Source of the DNA: Polaribacter sp. IC073 | Lineage (GTDB): Bacteria; Bacteroidota; Bacteroidia; Flavobacteriales; Flavobacteriaceae | Reading direction: 5' to 3' | NCBI RefSeq assembly: GCF_007997075.1 | Contig: NZ_VORS01000008.1 | Location: 62,001-126,000, forward strand | Length of the DNA: 64,000 nucleotides | In this document: positions 34,515 to 43,216 of the stretch, piece by piece | Position numbering within the stretch: the first letter of the stretch is position 1 | How the letters are laid out: each line of letters opens with the position of its first letter | Program-made: the position numbers and the translations under genes | Notes under the pieces: generated by a model | The model's input: only the letters and a program-made list of their open reading frames with translations | The model's database searches: none | What the model was told of the DNA's origin: nothing

Positions 34515-36107
34515 ATGAAGAATACATTTAAAGAAATTCCGAACGAATATAAAATTACATCACTTGTCAACCAAAACACGTATTTAGTTGGTGGTGAATT
34601 AAAAGAATGGAAAGGTACAACTGCTGATGTTGTTTCTACCATTTCATCAACCAAAGAATACAAACCAACTTTATTAGGAACGGTTCCAAATTTAACAGAA
34701 AACGAGGCAATAGAAGCATTAGATGCAGCTTCTAAAGCCTATGATAGAGGGCAAGGTTTATGGCCAACTATGAAAGTAGAAGGAAGAATTGCTGCCATGG
34801 AAAAGTTTGTGGAGCAAATGAAAACCAAAAGAGCAGCCATTGTAAAGCTTTTAATGTGGGAAATTGGTAAAGCTTTGCCAGATTCAGAAAAAGAATTCGA
34901 TAGAACTGTAGAGTATATCTATGATACTATTGAAGATTATAAACAAATGGACAGAGATTCTGCTAAGTTTGAGAAAAATAGCGGAGTGCATGCACATATT
35001 AGAAGAGGACCTTTAGGAGTTGTTTTGTGCTTAGGCCCTTACAACTATCCTTTAAATGAAACTTTTGCGTTGTTAATTCCTGCTTTAATTATGGGGAATA
35101 CAGCTGTTTTTAAACCAGCAAAACACGGCGTTTTATTATTATCGCCATTATTAGAAGCATTTCAAACTAGTTTTCCTGCAGGTGTTGTAAATATTATTTA
35201 CGGTAGAGGTAGAACGCTCGCAACTCCAATTATGAAAACTGGTAAAGTTGATGTTTTAGCATTGATAGGAAATAGTAAATCTGCAAATGCAATTCAAGCA
35301 AATCATCCGCAGAAAAATAGATTGCGTTTAGTGTTAGGTTTAGAGGCTAAAAACCCAGCAATTGTTTTACCAGATGCAGATTTAGATTTGGCAATTAACG
35401 AATGTATTTCTGGTGCAACTTCATTTAATGGACAACGTTGTACAGCTTTAAAGATATTATATGTGCACGAACATATTGTAGCTGAATTTAACAAGCGTTT
35501 TGCAGCGAAAGTAGATGCGTTAAAATTTGGAAATCCTTGGGAAGATGGTGTGAAATTAACGCCATTGCCAGAACCAGGAAAACCAGCATATATTCAAGAA
35601 TTAATTGATGACGCTACAGAAAAAGGCGCGAAAATCATTAACAAAAAAGGAGGAGAAACTTCAGAAAATTATATTTTCCCAGCAGTTTTGTATCCTGTTT
35701 CTAAAGATTCTAGAGTTTTTGAAGAAGAGCAGTTTGGCCCAGTTACGCCAATTGTTTCTTTTAAAAACATTCAAGAGCCTTTAGATGATATGGCGGCTTC
35801 TAATTACGGACAGCAAGTAAGTGTTTTTGGTAGTGATGTAAAAACTTTAGCGCCGTTAATTGATACTTTGGTAAACTTGGTTTGTAGAGTAAACTTAAAC
35901 AGTGCAGCACAACGTGGGCCAGATGTATATCCTTTCACAGGAAGAAAAGATTCTGCGGTAGCTACTTTAAGTGTACACGATGCTTTGCGTTCTTTTTCAA
36001 TTAGAACGTTTGTAGCAGCAAAAGATACTGAATATAATAATGCTATTTTAAAAGAATTATTAGATAAGAAGACCTCTAATTTTATTAGTACAGATTATAT
36101 TTTGTAG
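34515..36107 (+). CDS. gapN: NADP-dependent non-phosphorylating glyceraldehyde-3-phosphate dehydrogenase
   Basis: 530-residue aldehyde dehydrogenase superfamily member resembling the flavobacterial GapN group. The cofactor-binding [18 protein letters not shown], the catalytic glutamate in [13 protein letters not shown], and the catalytic cysteine in [10 protein letters not shown] are present. GapN oxidises glyceraldehyde-3-phosphate straight to 3-phosphoglycerate and yields NADPH without ATP. Other semialdehyde substrates are possible in this superfamily. It follows the ilv operon, whose IlvC consumes NADPH, but has its own putative promoter and a terminator on each side, so it is probably a separate unit. 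Confidence 0.82.
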   Translation: MKNTFKEIPNEYKITSLVNQNTYLVGGELKEWKGTTADVVSTISSTKEYKPTLLGTVPNLTENEAIEALDAASKAYDRGQGLWPTMKVEGRIAAMEKFVEQMKTKRAAIVKLLMWEIGKALPDSEKEFDRTVEYIYDTIEDYKQMDRDSAKFEKNSGVHAHIRRGPLGVVLCLGPYNYPLNETFALLIPALIMGNTAVFKPAKHGVLLLSPLLEAFQTSFPAGVVNIIYGRGRTLATPIMKTGKVDVLALIGNSKSANAIQANHPQKNRLRLVLGLEAKNPAIVLPDADLDLAINECISGATSFNGQRCTALKILYVHEHIVAEFNKRFAAKVDALKFGNPWEDGVKLTPLPEPGKPAYIQELIDDATEKGAKIINKKGGETSENYIFPAVLYPVSKDSRVFEEEQFGPVTPIVSFKNIQEPLDDMAASNYGQQVSVFGSDVKTLAPLIDTLVNLVCRVNLNSAAQRGPDVYPFTGRKDSAVATLSVHDALRSFSIRTFVAAKDTEYNNAILKELLDKKTSNFISTDYIL

Positions 36108-36130
36108 TAAAATTAGAAATATGTTATATT

Positions 36131-36157
36131 AAAAAACCTCCATTTTGGAGGTTTTTT
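36131..36157 (+). terminator. Intrinsic terminator after gapN
   Basis: AAAAAACCTCC, loop ATTTT, GGAGGTTTTTT: an 11-bp perfect stem ending in a T run, 24 bases after the gapN stop codon. The A run on the left makes it usable from both sides. Confidence 0.92.
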
Positions 36158-36361
36158 AATTTTTATGAATGCTGTTGTACCTAAACAATTGTGGTTTTGT
36201 GTGGGATGGTCTTCTGAAGGAAAATAAGAACTCATGAAATAAATAACAAGCTTTATTTAAGTCTATTTATTTTGTTGCTCTTATGTTTGTATTTATTTTT
36301 TCGGTAGGATAAATAATTTATGACTTCTTTCTATGGACGTTAACTTTTTTGAGTTCCAATT
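36158..36361. other. AT-rich non-coding stretch
   Basis: No convincing ORF, RNA or repeat is seen here. The part next to 36,362 may include further debris of the adjacent pseudogene: a - strand run of about 24 codons rich in Lys and Arg ends in TAA near 36,318. Confidence 0.4.
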
Positions 36362-36763
36362 TTATAGATCCTCTATTTTTAAACTTGTCTCTAGGAGTCT
36401 AAAATTTTTTAAAAGGTCACCATCACCATATTTTTTTTCATGAACTGTTTGTCGGATTAAGTAACTTTTTGAATGTAAGTAGTATCTGTTTTAGAAACTT
36501 CATTTCTTGTTTTCAATTTAGATACGTCTTGATTGGCAAAGTCATATTGAATTTCTCTTGCTTTTATATTTAAGTACTCGAATTCAAGCTTGTTAATTCG
36601 AGTACTTAAAGGATTCTTTTCAGAATTCACTGTCCTTTGACATCTTGAGTCTTTTTAATAATTATATCAATTTCTATGAAGGGTCACTTTCAATAATTTT
36701 ATTTTGAGAAAACCCAAGGATAGGAAATAAAATTAGCATTAATAGTAAAATTATCTTTTTCAT
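36362..36763 (-). pseudogene. Decayed small secreted protein gene
   Basis: A clean signal peptide, MKKIILLLMLILFPILGF followed by SQNK, starts at 36,763 but the frame stops after 29 codons (TAG at 36,674-36,676). The reading continues in another frame (36,457-36,654), with protein-like text such as NSEKNPLSTRINKLEFEYL and QYDFANQDVSKLKTRNEV, then stops at TAA, and then returns to the first frame (KKYGDGDLLKNFRLLETSLK, stop at 36,362). An A8 run at 36,431-36,438 is a natural place for one frameshift. The family is not recognised. This reads as a gene of about 130 codons broken by two frameshifts and a stop; sequencing error would be an alternative. Confidence 0.6.
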
Positions 36764-36876
36764 AAGGTTAAGTTTTATGTAATTCAGTTTTAACTTTAAA
36801 CATAATTTTAACCTGATGTCATATTACAGACTTAAATAAGTAGTTATATTTTTAAAGGTATAAACAAAGTAAGACT

Positions 36877-37704
36877 CTAAACTCTCACTGTAAACATTGG
36901 TTTTAAGGCTTTTTTAGAGAGGCTTTTTGTAACGCTACCTGTAAATAAGTGAGAAATACCGCTTCTACCATGTGTGCTCAATGCAATTAAGTCTGCTTTT
37001 TTTTCTTTAGAAAAATTTAATATGCCTTTTTCTACAGAAAGGTCGCTATAAATATTTATAGAATATTTGGGTACGTTAAATTCTTCGATAAAATTTTTTA
37101 TTTTTTGTTTTGCATTAAAAGTACTTTCGAATCTAGAAGGTGTATTTATTTTTAATAAAAGAATTTTACTATTAAAAGCATTCGCGAAATTTAGAAATTT
37201 TCTAAAAACTTCTTTGTTCTCTTTTTTGAAATTAGAAGCAAAGACCAAATCTTTCAATTTATTTTTTTTGTTATCTTTTTTCACAACAATAACAGGTCTT
37301 TTAGAGCTTCTTACAATCTTTTCGGTGTTAGAGCCAATCATGATTTCTTCAAATTCAGAATGCCCTTTAGAGCCCATAATTATCAAGTCGGCATCAATCT
37401 TATCCGCATATTTTTTTATGCCTTCAAATGGATTGTTCAATTTTATAAAATACTCTACTATAATTTCATCAGAAAAAAAACTTTTTTTAAATTCTAAAAC
37501 TTTTTCTCTTGTTTTTCTTAAATACAACATGCTTTCAGGAATACTAAATTGGCTGCTCGAGGTCATGTCTACAACTCCAGAAGGAAGTTCTATTAGATGT
37601 ATAAGATATACGGTAGCATTGGTTTTTTTAGCTATTTTGGCAGCCATTTTTGCAGCGTATTCAGACGGTTTAGAAAAGTCGATAGGAACTAAAATTTTTT
37701 TCAT
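36877..37704 (-). CDS. Universal stress protein, two tandem UspA domains
   Basis: 275 residues starting KKILVPIDFSKPSEYAAKMA. Two UspA domains (about 1-145 and 150-275). The first has the ATP-binding G-2x-G-9x-G(S) pattern complete (GSKGHSEFEEIMIGS); the second ends in HGRSGISHLFTGS, with a serine where the first glycine is expected. Such proteins respond to starvation and redox stress, and bind ATP. The gene is transcribed away from the rimP operon, with 177 bases between the two starts. Confidence 0.9.
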   Translation of the reverse strand: MKKILVPIDFSKPSEYAAKMAAKIAKKTNATVYLIHLIELPSGVVDMTSSSQFSIPESMLYLRKTREKVLEFKKSFFSDEIIVEYFIKLNNPFEGIKKYADKIDADLIIMGSKGHSEFEEIMIGSNTEKIVRSSKRPVIVVKKDNKKNKLKDLVFASNFKKENKEVFRKFLNFANAFNSKILLLKINTPSRFESTFNAKQKIKNFIEEFNVPKYSINIYSDLSVEKGILNFSKEKKADLIALSTHGRSGISHLFTGSVTKSLSKKALKPMFTVRV

Positions 37705-37773
37705 ATGATAGAATTTTAAGTTAAAATATTGCGGCTATCTAAAGTTACAAAAAAATAATCAATTAGAGCTTGG

Positions 37774-37804
37774 TTTGGTAAATCATAAACAATTCGTATA
37801 TTTG
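37774..37804 (+). promoter_or_regulatory. Promoter for rimP-nusA-infB
   Basis: TTTG at 37,774-37,777 and TATATTTG at 37,797-37,804 with a 19-base spacer: a close match to the Bacteroidota TTTG / TAnnTTTG promoter. It is about 78 bases upstream of rimP. Confidence 0.75.
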
Positions 37805-37834
37805 CACCGAAATTTATAGTAAATGAAGGAGGAA

Positions 37835-37859
37835 GGGGACTTAAAAGTCCCCTCTTTTT
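37835..37859 (+). terminator. Terminator-like hairpin in the rimP-nusA-infB leader
   Basis: GGGGAC, loop TTAAAA, GTCCCC, then TCTTTTT: a strong GC stem plus U run, the form of an intrinsic terminator, but placed about 30 bases after the promoter and 22 bases before the rimP start. It would stop most transcripts unless they are read through, which suggests attenuation of an operon that encodes the termination factor NusA. Confidence 0.75.
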
Positions 37860-37881
37860 ATACTTTATTTTAAGGTTTAAT

Positions 37882-38343
37882 ATGAATCAAACAACAGTTA
37901 AAGACTTAGTAGACGAAGCATTGGCACTTAATGAGTCTTTGTATTTAATAGAATTTTCAATATCTGAAAACAACAAAATTCAAGTTGTTGTAGATGGTGA
38001 TAATGGCGTTCCTTTAAGCGAATGTATCCGCATTAGTAGAAATGTAGATGGTAATTTAGACAAAGAAGTAGAAGATTACTCTTTAGAAGTTACAACACCA
38101 GATATTGCACATCCGTTAAAGGTAAAGAGGCAATATATTAAGAATATCAATAGAATTCTTAAAGTAAAAACAGCAGAAGAAGAGTTGGAAGGTACATTAA
38201 TAGCAGCAGATGAAGATAAAATTGTCTTACAATGGAAAGCTAGAGAGCCAAAGCCAGTTGGTAAAGGAAAGGTTACTGTAGACAAAACAGCAACTTTAGA
38301 ATATAAGGAGATTAAAGAAGCAAAAGTGAAAATTGTATTTTAA
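37882..38343 (+). CDS. rimP: Ribosome maturation factor RimP
   Basis: 153 residues, needed for maturation of the small ribosomal subunit. The N-terminal domain has LYLIEFSISENNKIQVVVDGD and the conserved ECIRISRNV; DYSLEVTTPDIAHPL corresponds to the RimP SSPG(x)xRPL region, here with TPDIAHPL, a common Bacteroidota variant. The C-terminal SH3-like domain covers about 95-153. First gene of rimP-nusA-infB; nusA begins 12 bases after its stop codon. Confidence 0.94.
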   Translation: MNQTTVKDLVDEALALNESLYLIEFSISENNKIQVVVDGDNGVPLSECIRISRNVDGNLDKEVEDYSLEVTTPDIAHPLKVKRQYIKNINRILKVKTAEEELEGTLIAADEDKIVLQWKAREPKPVGKGKVTVDKTATLEYKEIKEAKVKIVF

Positions 38344-38355
38344 GCAAAAAATGTA

Positions 38356-39612
38356 ATGGAGAATATAGCATTAATTGATTCGTTTTCAGAATTTAAAGAT
38401 AACAAGAGTATAGACAGAGTAACATTAATGTCTATTTTAGAAGAGGTATTTAGAGCTACTTTAAAGCGTAAGTTTGGTTCAGATGATAATTTTGATATTA
38501 TTATTAACCCAGATAAAGGAGATTTAGAAATTTGGAGAAATAGAGTTGTTGTTGCAGATGGTTTTTCTGAAGATGATAATGAAGAGATTGAATTAGCGGA
38601 AGCTAGGTTGATTGAACCAGATTTTGAAATTGGTGAAGATGTTTCGGAAGAGGTGAAATTGATTGATTTAGGAAGAAGAGCTATTTTAGCATTGCGTCAA
38701 AACTTAATTTCTAAAATTTACGAACACGATAGCACAAACATATTTAAGCATTTTAAGGAATTAGAAGGTGAATTATATAGTGCAGAGGTACATCACATAC
38801 GTCACAATGCAATTATTTTGTTGGATGATGATGGTAATGAGATTGTATTGCCAAAAAGTGAACAAATTCGTTCAGACTTCTTTAGAAAAGGAGATTCTGT
38901 TAGAGGTGTTATAAAAACCGTAGAATTAAGAGGGAATAAACCAGCAATTATTTTATCAAGAACGTCTCCAGCGTTTTTAAATAAATTGTTTGAACAAGAA
39001 ATTCCAGAAGTTTTCGATGGTTTAATTACGGTAGAAAGAGTTGCAAGAATACCAGGTGAAAAAGCAAAAGTAGCGGTAGATTCTTATGATGATAGAATAG
39101 ACCCTGTTGGAGCTTGTGTTGGTGTAAAAGGATCAAGAATTCATGGTATAGTTCGTGAACTAGGGAATGAAAATATTGATGTTATTAATTACACTAAAAA
39201 TGAACAATTGTTTATTTCAAGAGCATTGAGTCCTGCAAAAGTGACTTCAATGGAAATTGAAATGTATGAAGAAGAGAAGAATGGTAAAAAAGGACGCGTA
39301 AGTGTACTTTTAAAACCAGAAGAAGTCTCTAAAGCAATTGGTAGAGGTGGTGTTAATATTCGTTTAGCGAGTGAATTAACAGGTTACGAAATAGATGTTA
39401 AGAGAGAAGGTCTTGAAGAAGAAGACGTAGAATTAACAGAATTTGGTGATGAAATCGAACCATGGGTTATTAAAGAGTTTAAAAACATTGGTTTAGATAC
39501 TGCTAGAAGCGTATTAGAAGCGAGTGTAGATGAATTAGTTAAGAGAACCGATTTAGAAGAAGAAACTATTTTAGATGTTCAAAGAATTTTGAAAGAAGAA
39601 TTCGAAGAGTAG
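38356..39612 (+). CDS. nusA: Transcription termination/antitermination factor NusA
   Basis: 418 residues: N-terminal RNA-polymerase-binding domain (about 1-130), S1 domain (about 135-200, GELYSAEVHHIRHNAIILLDDDGNE), then two KH domains (about 205-345, with DPVGACVGVKGSRI and KAIGRGGVNIRLASELTG), and a short C-terminal tail with one helix-hairpin-helix-like part. It binds RNA polymerase and modulates pausing, termination and antitermination. It lies in rimP-nusA-infB; the leader of that operon holds a terminator-like hairpin that NusA could act on. Confidence 0.97.
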   Translation: MENIALIDSFSEFKDNKSIDRVTLMSILEEVFRATLKRKFGSDDNFDIIINPDKGDLEIWRNRVVVADGFSEDDNEEIELAEARLIEPDFEIGEDVSEEVKLIDLGRRAILALRQNLISKIYEHDSTNIFKHFKELEGELYSAEVHHIRHNAIILLDDDGNEIVLPKSEQIRSDFFRKGDSVRGVIKTVELRGNKPAIILSRTSPAFLNKLFEQEIPEVFDGLITVERVARIPGEKAKVAVDSYDDRIDPVGACVGVKGSRIHGIVRELGNENIDVINYTKNEQLFISRALSPAKVTSMEIEMYEEEKNGKKGRVSVLLKPEEVSKAIGRGGVNIRLASELTGYEIDVKREGLEEEDVELTEFGDEIEPWVIKEFKNIGLDTARSVLEASVDELVKRTDLEEETILDVQRILKEEFEE

Positions 39613-39677
39613 TTTGTAGTTAAAGAGTAATCGTAAAAAAGTATATTTTTACAAAATTAAAGGCTAAAAAATAATAT

Positions 39678-42542
39678 ATGTCTGAAGGCAAAACAACGAG
39701 GCTTAATAAGGTCTTAAGAGAATTAAATATTTCTCTAGATAGAGCAGTAGAATATTTAGCAGGTAAAGGTCACGAAATTGAATCGAGACCTACTACTAAA
39801 ATTTCTGGTGATGTCTATCAAGTCCTGCTAGATGGCTTCCAAACAGATGCTAGCAAAAAAGCTGCATCTAAGGAAGTTGGTGAGGAAAAGCGAAAAGAGA
39901 AAGAAGCTATTCGTGCAGAACTAGAAGCTAAGCAAGAGAGTAAAAGAGCAGAAGACGCTAAAAAAGAAGAAGTTCTTAAAGCTAAAGCCAAAAAACTAGA
40001 GTTAAAAACTGTTGGTAAAATAGATATCGACAATATTGGTAAGTCTGCACCTAAAAAAGAGGAGGTAAAAGAAGTTGAGACTAAGGTTGAAGCTCCGGTT
40101 ACGAAAACTCCAAAAGTAGAAACACCAGTTGTTGAAGCACCAAAAGCTGAAGCTCCAAAAGTTGAAACTTCAAAAGAACCAGTTGTTGAAGCTGTTGTTC
40201 CTAAAGAAGAAAAACCAGTTCTTAAAGAAGTGAAGGTTGTGAAACCAATTTCTTTAGTAGAAAAGGAAGCTTCTAAGGTAGACAAGAAAGCTGATGGGAA
40301 AAAGGAAGTTTCTAAACCAGAAGGAAAAGTAGAGGAAGTTACTGCAGAAAATGCAGAAGCAATCAAAACTCAATATAAGAAATTAGACGGACCAAACTTT
40401 ACAGGTAAAAAAATTGATTTAAAACAATTCGAAAAACCTAAAAAGAAAAAACCAGATCCTAAGAAAGATGCAGCTTCAGATCCTAGAAAGAAACGTAAGC
40501 GTATTGTAACTAAAGTAGGCGCTCCTGGAAGCAGAACTGCAAATAGAGCTCCAAATAGTAGAGCAGGTAACGGAAGAGGACCTTACAATAAAGGTAGAGG
40601 AAACGTAAGACCAGCAGCAAACGTTAAGAAAGAAGAGCCTACAGAAGCAGATATTCAGAAGCAAGTAAGAGAAACCTTAGAAAAGCTTCAAGGGAAATCT
40701 TCTAAAGGAAAAGGTGCAAAATACAGAAGAAATAAAAGAGATGCTCGTAGAGAACACTCAGATGCAGAATTAGAAGCACAAGCGTTAGACAATAAGATCT
40801 TAAAAGTAACAGAGTTTGTTACGGTAAGTGAAGTTGCAACGATGATGGATGTTCCTGTAACAAACATTATTTCTGCGTGTATGTCTTTAGGAATGATGGT
40901 AACAATGAATCAGCGTTTAGATGCAGAAACATTAGTTATTGTTGCTGAAGAATTTAATCATAAAGTAGAATTTGTAGGAGCAGAAGTAGAAGAGTCTATC
41001 GAAGAAGTAATAGATAAACCAGAAGAATTAGAAACGCGTGCACCAATTATTACGGTAATGGGTCACGTAGATCATGGTAAAACTTCTTTATTAGATTATA
41101 TTAGAAAAGCAAATGTTATTGAAGGTGAAAGTGGAGGAATTACGCAACATATTGGTGCGTATTCTGTAAACGTTGGCGATCAAAAAATTGCGTTCTTAGA
41201 TACGCCAGGTCACGAGGCCTTTACGGCAATGCGTGCACGTGGAGCTCAAGTAACGGATTTAGTAATTATTGTAGTTGCAGCAGATGATGATGTAATGCCG
41301 CAAACAAAAGAGGCGATTTCTCATGCACAAGCAGCAGGAGTTCCTATTATATTTGCCATCAATAAGATTGACAAACCAAATGCAAATCCAGATAATGTAA
41401 AAACACAATTATCTGCAATGAATTTATTAATTGAAGAATGGGGAGGAAACATTCAGTCGCAAGATATTTCAGCAAAAGTAGGAACAGGTATTCCAGAATT
41501 ATTGGAAAAAGTTTTATTAGAAGCTGAGGTTTTAGAATTGAAAGCGAATCCTAATAAAAATGCAATTGGTGCAGTAGTAGAGGCATTATTAGATAAAGGT
41601 AGAGGATATGTTTCTACGATATTAGTACAAGCAGGAACTCTAAAAATTGGAGATTACTTATTAGCAGGTAAACACAGTGGAAAAATAAGAGCAATGTTCG
41701 ATGATCAAGGAAACAACTTAAAAGTTGCTGGACCATCAACACCTGTATCTGTTTTAGGTTTAGACGGAGCGCCACAAGCTGGAGACAAGTTTGTCGTATT
41801 TGACGATGAAAGAGAAGCAAAACAAATCGCTTCTAAAAGATCTCAATTACAACGTGAGCAATCTGTAAGAACTCAGAAAACATTAACATTAGCAGAAATA
41901 GGACGTAGAATTGCGTTAGGAGACTTTAAGGAACTAAACATTATCTTAAAAGGAGATGTAGATGGTTCTGTAGAAGCCTTAACAGATTCTTTCCAAAAAC
42001 TATCTACGGAAGAAATTCAAGTAAATATTCTTCATAAAGGTGTTGGAGCCATTACAGAAAGTGATGTGTTATTAGCAACAGCTTCAGATGCAATTATTGT
42101 TGGGTTTAATGTGAGACCACAAGGAAATGCAAGAGTAGTTGCAGACAGAGAAGAAGTAGATATTAGAACGTATTCTATTATTTATGATGCAATTAACGAC
42201 CTTAAAGATGCAATGGAAGGAATGTTATCTCCTGAAATGAAAGAAGAGGTTACTGGTAATGTTGAAATTAGAGAAGTTTATAAAATTTCTAAAGTTGGTA
42301 ATATTGCAGGTTGTATGGTAATGTCTGGTAAAATCTTTAGAGATTCTCAAATTAGAATTATTAGAGATGGTATTGTAGTTCATGACGGAACTCTTACAGC
42401 TTTAAAGCGATTTAAAGATGATGTTAAAGAAGTTGCTAAAGGATACGATTGTGGGGTTCAAATTAAGAACTACAATGATATTGTAGAAGGAGACTTAATC
42501 GAAGCATACAAAGAAGTAGCAGTTAAAAAGAAGTTGAAATAA
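39678..42542 (+). CDS. infB: Translation initiation factor IF-2
   Basis: 954 residues. A long, charged N-terminal part (about 60-360) rich in Lys, Glu, Pro and Ala precedes the conserved core; this region contains repeated VEAPKAEAP-like units. The G domain starts near 455: GHVDHGKTSL (P-loop), DTPGHEAF, and NKIDKPNANP. Domains II-IV follow to the end. IF-2 brings initiator tRNA to the ribosome. Last gene of the rimP-nusA-infB operon, followed by a strong terminator. Confidence 0.97.
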   Translation: MSEGKTTRLNKVLRELNISLDRAVEYLAGKGHEIESRPTTKISGDVYQVLLDGFQTDASKKAASKEVGEEKRKEKEAIRAELEAKQESKRAEDAKKEEVLKAKAKKLELKTVGKIDIDNIGKSAPKKEEVKEVETKVEAPVTKTPKVETPVVEAPKAEAPKVETSKEPVVEAVVPKEEKPVLKEVKVVKPISLVEKEASKVDKKADGKKEVSKPEGKVEEVTAENAEAIKTQYKKLDGPNFTGKKIDLKQFEKPKKKKPDPKKDAASDPRKKRKRIVTKVGAPGSRTANRAPNSRAGNGRGPYNKGRGNVRPAANVKKEEPTEADIQKQVRETLEKLQGKSSKGKGAKYRRNKRDARREHSDAELEAQALDNKILKVTEFVTVSEVATMMDVPVTNIISACMSLGMMVTMNQRLDAETLVIVAEEFNHKVEFVGAEVEESIEEVIDKPEELETRAPIITVMGHVDHGKTSLLDYIRKANVIEGESGGITQHIGAYSVNVGDQKIAFLDTPGHEAFTAMRARGAQVTDLVIIVVAADDDVMPQTKEAISHAQAAGVPIIFAINKIDKPNANPDNVKTQLSAMNLLIEEWGGNIQSQDISAKVGTGIPELLEKVLLEAEVLELKANPNKNAIGAVVEALLDKGRGYVSTILVQAGTLKIGDYLLAGKHSGKIRAMFDDQGNNLKVAGPSTPVSVLGLDGAPQAGDKFVVFDDEREAKQIASKRSQLQREQSVRTQKTLTLAEIGRRIALGDFKELNIILKGDVDGSVEALTDSFQKLSTEEIQVNILHKGVGAITESDVLLATASDAIIVGFNVRPQGNARVVADREEVDIRTYSIIYDAINDLKDAMEGMLSPEMKEEVTGNVEIREVYKISKVGNIAGCMVMSGKIFRDSQIRIIRDGIVVHDGTLTALKRFKDDVKEVAKGYDCGVQIKNYNDIVEGDLIEAYKEVAVKKKLK

Positions 42543-42562
42543 ATCAATTTTTTATAGATAGT

Positions 42563-42596
42563 AAAAGCCGAAATTCGTGAGAATTTCGGCTTTTTT
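42563..42596. terminator. Bidirectional terminator between infB and the SPOR-domain gene
   Basis: AAAAGCCGAAATTC, loop GTGA, GAATTTCGGCTTTT: a 14-bp perfect stem with A and T runs. It serves infB on the + strand and the convergent SPOR-domain gene on the - strand. Confidence 0.94.
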
Positions 42597-42647
42597 ATTG
42601 CTATTAATTTAGTAGCTGAAAATATTTTTTTAGTTCTAAAAGCTAAA

Positions 42648-43016
42648 TTATTTCCCCATAGGAATTACAATGGTTCCAGAGAATTCTTCAATAAATAGTA
42701 ATTTTGCTCTATCAGCTTCTAGTTTTGTCTTATAATTACCTACCTGTACTTTCCATTCTGGGTTGTTATAAACAAGTTTAGAGAGAACTCTAGGGTATAG
42801 AATACCAAACTTAGCATTCTTGCTTTTAGCGGTTGTTTCATTTCCGTAATAGATCTGAATACTGTACCCAAAACCATTCGATTTATTGTAAATTCTCTTT
42901 TTTTCTAACAAATTTTGTACGCCTTTATCCTTGTTTGTTGTGTTTTGAGACCTTAAAGTTCCAATACTTGAGCATAAACAGAACAAAAAAATCTTTAAAA
43001 ACAATGTATTTTTCAT
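42648..43016 (-). CDS. Exported SPOR-domain protein
   Basis: 122 residues with a signal peptide (about 1-23, ending LRSQ). The C-terminal half (about 48-122) is a SPOR fold: GYSIQIYYGNETTAKSKNAKF, WKVQVGNYKTKLEADRAKLLF and IVIPMGK. SPOR domains bind denuded peptidoglycan, usually at the division septum. The protein is otherwise too small for other domains, so it may be only a peptidoglycan-binding accessory. It is divergent from the respiratory operon, 200 bases apart. Confidence 0.85.
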   Translation of the reverse strand: MKNTLFLKIFLFCLCSSIGTLRSQNTTNKDKGVQNLLEKKRIYNKSNGFGYSIQIYYGNETTAKSKNAKFGILYPRVLSKLVYNNPEWKVQVGNYKTKLEADRAKLLFIEEFSGTIVIPMGK

Positions 43017-43141
43017 AATCTAAAATGTTTATGCAAAAATAACGACTTGCTAAAGAATAAATTGGGTGTTTTTCTTATTTAGAATAGTTATAAATTGACA
43101 TTTAACATTCTATTAGCTTTTTAAAATTTAGCAATATGTAG

Positions 43142-43179
43142 TACTTTTGTAGAACTGTTCAAAACCTGTTTTTTTGAAC
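43142..43179 (+). promoter_or_regulatory. Promoter box and palindrome upstream of the respiratory operon
   Basis: TACTTTTG at 43,142-43,149 fits the -7 consensus. Just after it an 8-bp inverted repeat, GTTCAAAA with TTTTGAAC (43,157-43,179), lies near the expected transcript start. It could be an operator or a 5' hairpin; the -33 box is not clear. Confidence 0.45.
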
Positions 43180-43216
43180 GAATTTAGACACAATACTAAA
43201 ATTATAGTTTGTAAAT

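Noticed and set aside
37067..37708. 213-codon + strand open frame opposite the universal stress protein gene
   Set aside because: The UspA frame has clear domain motifs, while this frame is hydrophobic text without any, so it is a shadow of the AT-rich coding strand.
40060..40220. Tandem repeat or recombination site in infB
   Set aside because: The repeated VEAP/KAEAP-like units are the usual flexible linker of IF-2 and stay in frame.
39818..40366. Long - strand open frame opposite infB
   Set aside because: It mirrors the Lys/Glu/Pro/Ala-rich N-terminal part of IF-2; low-complexity Ser/Thr/Phe text and no start context show it is a shadow.
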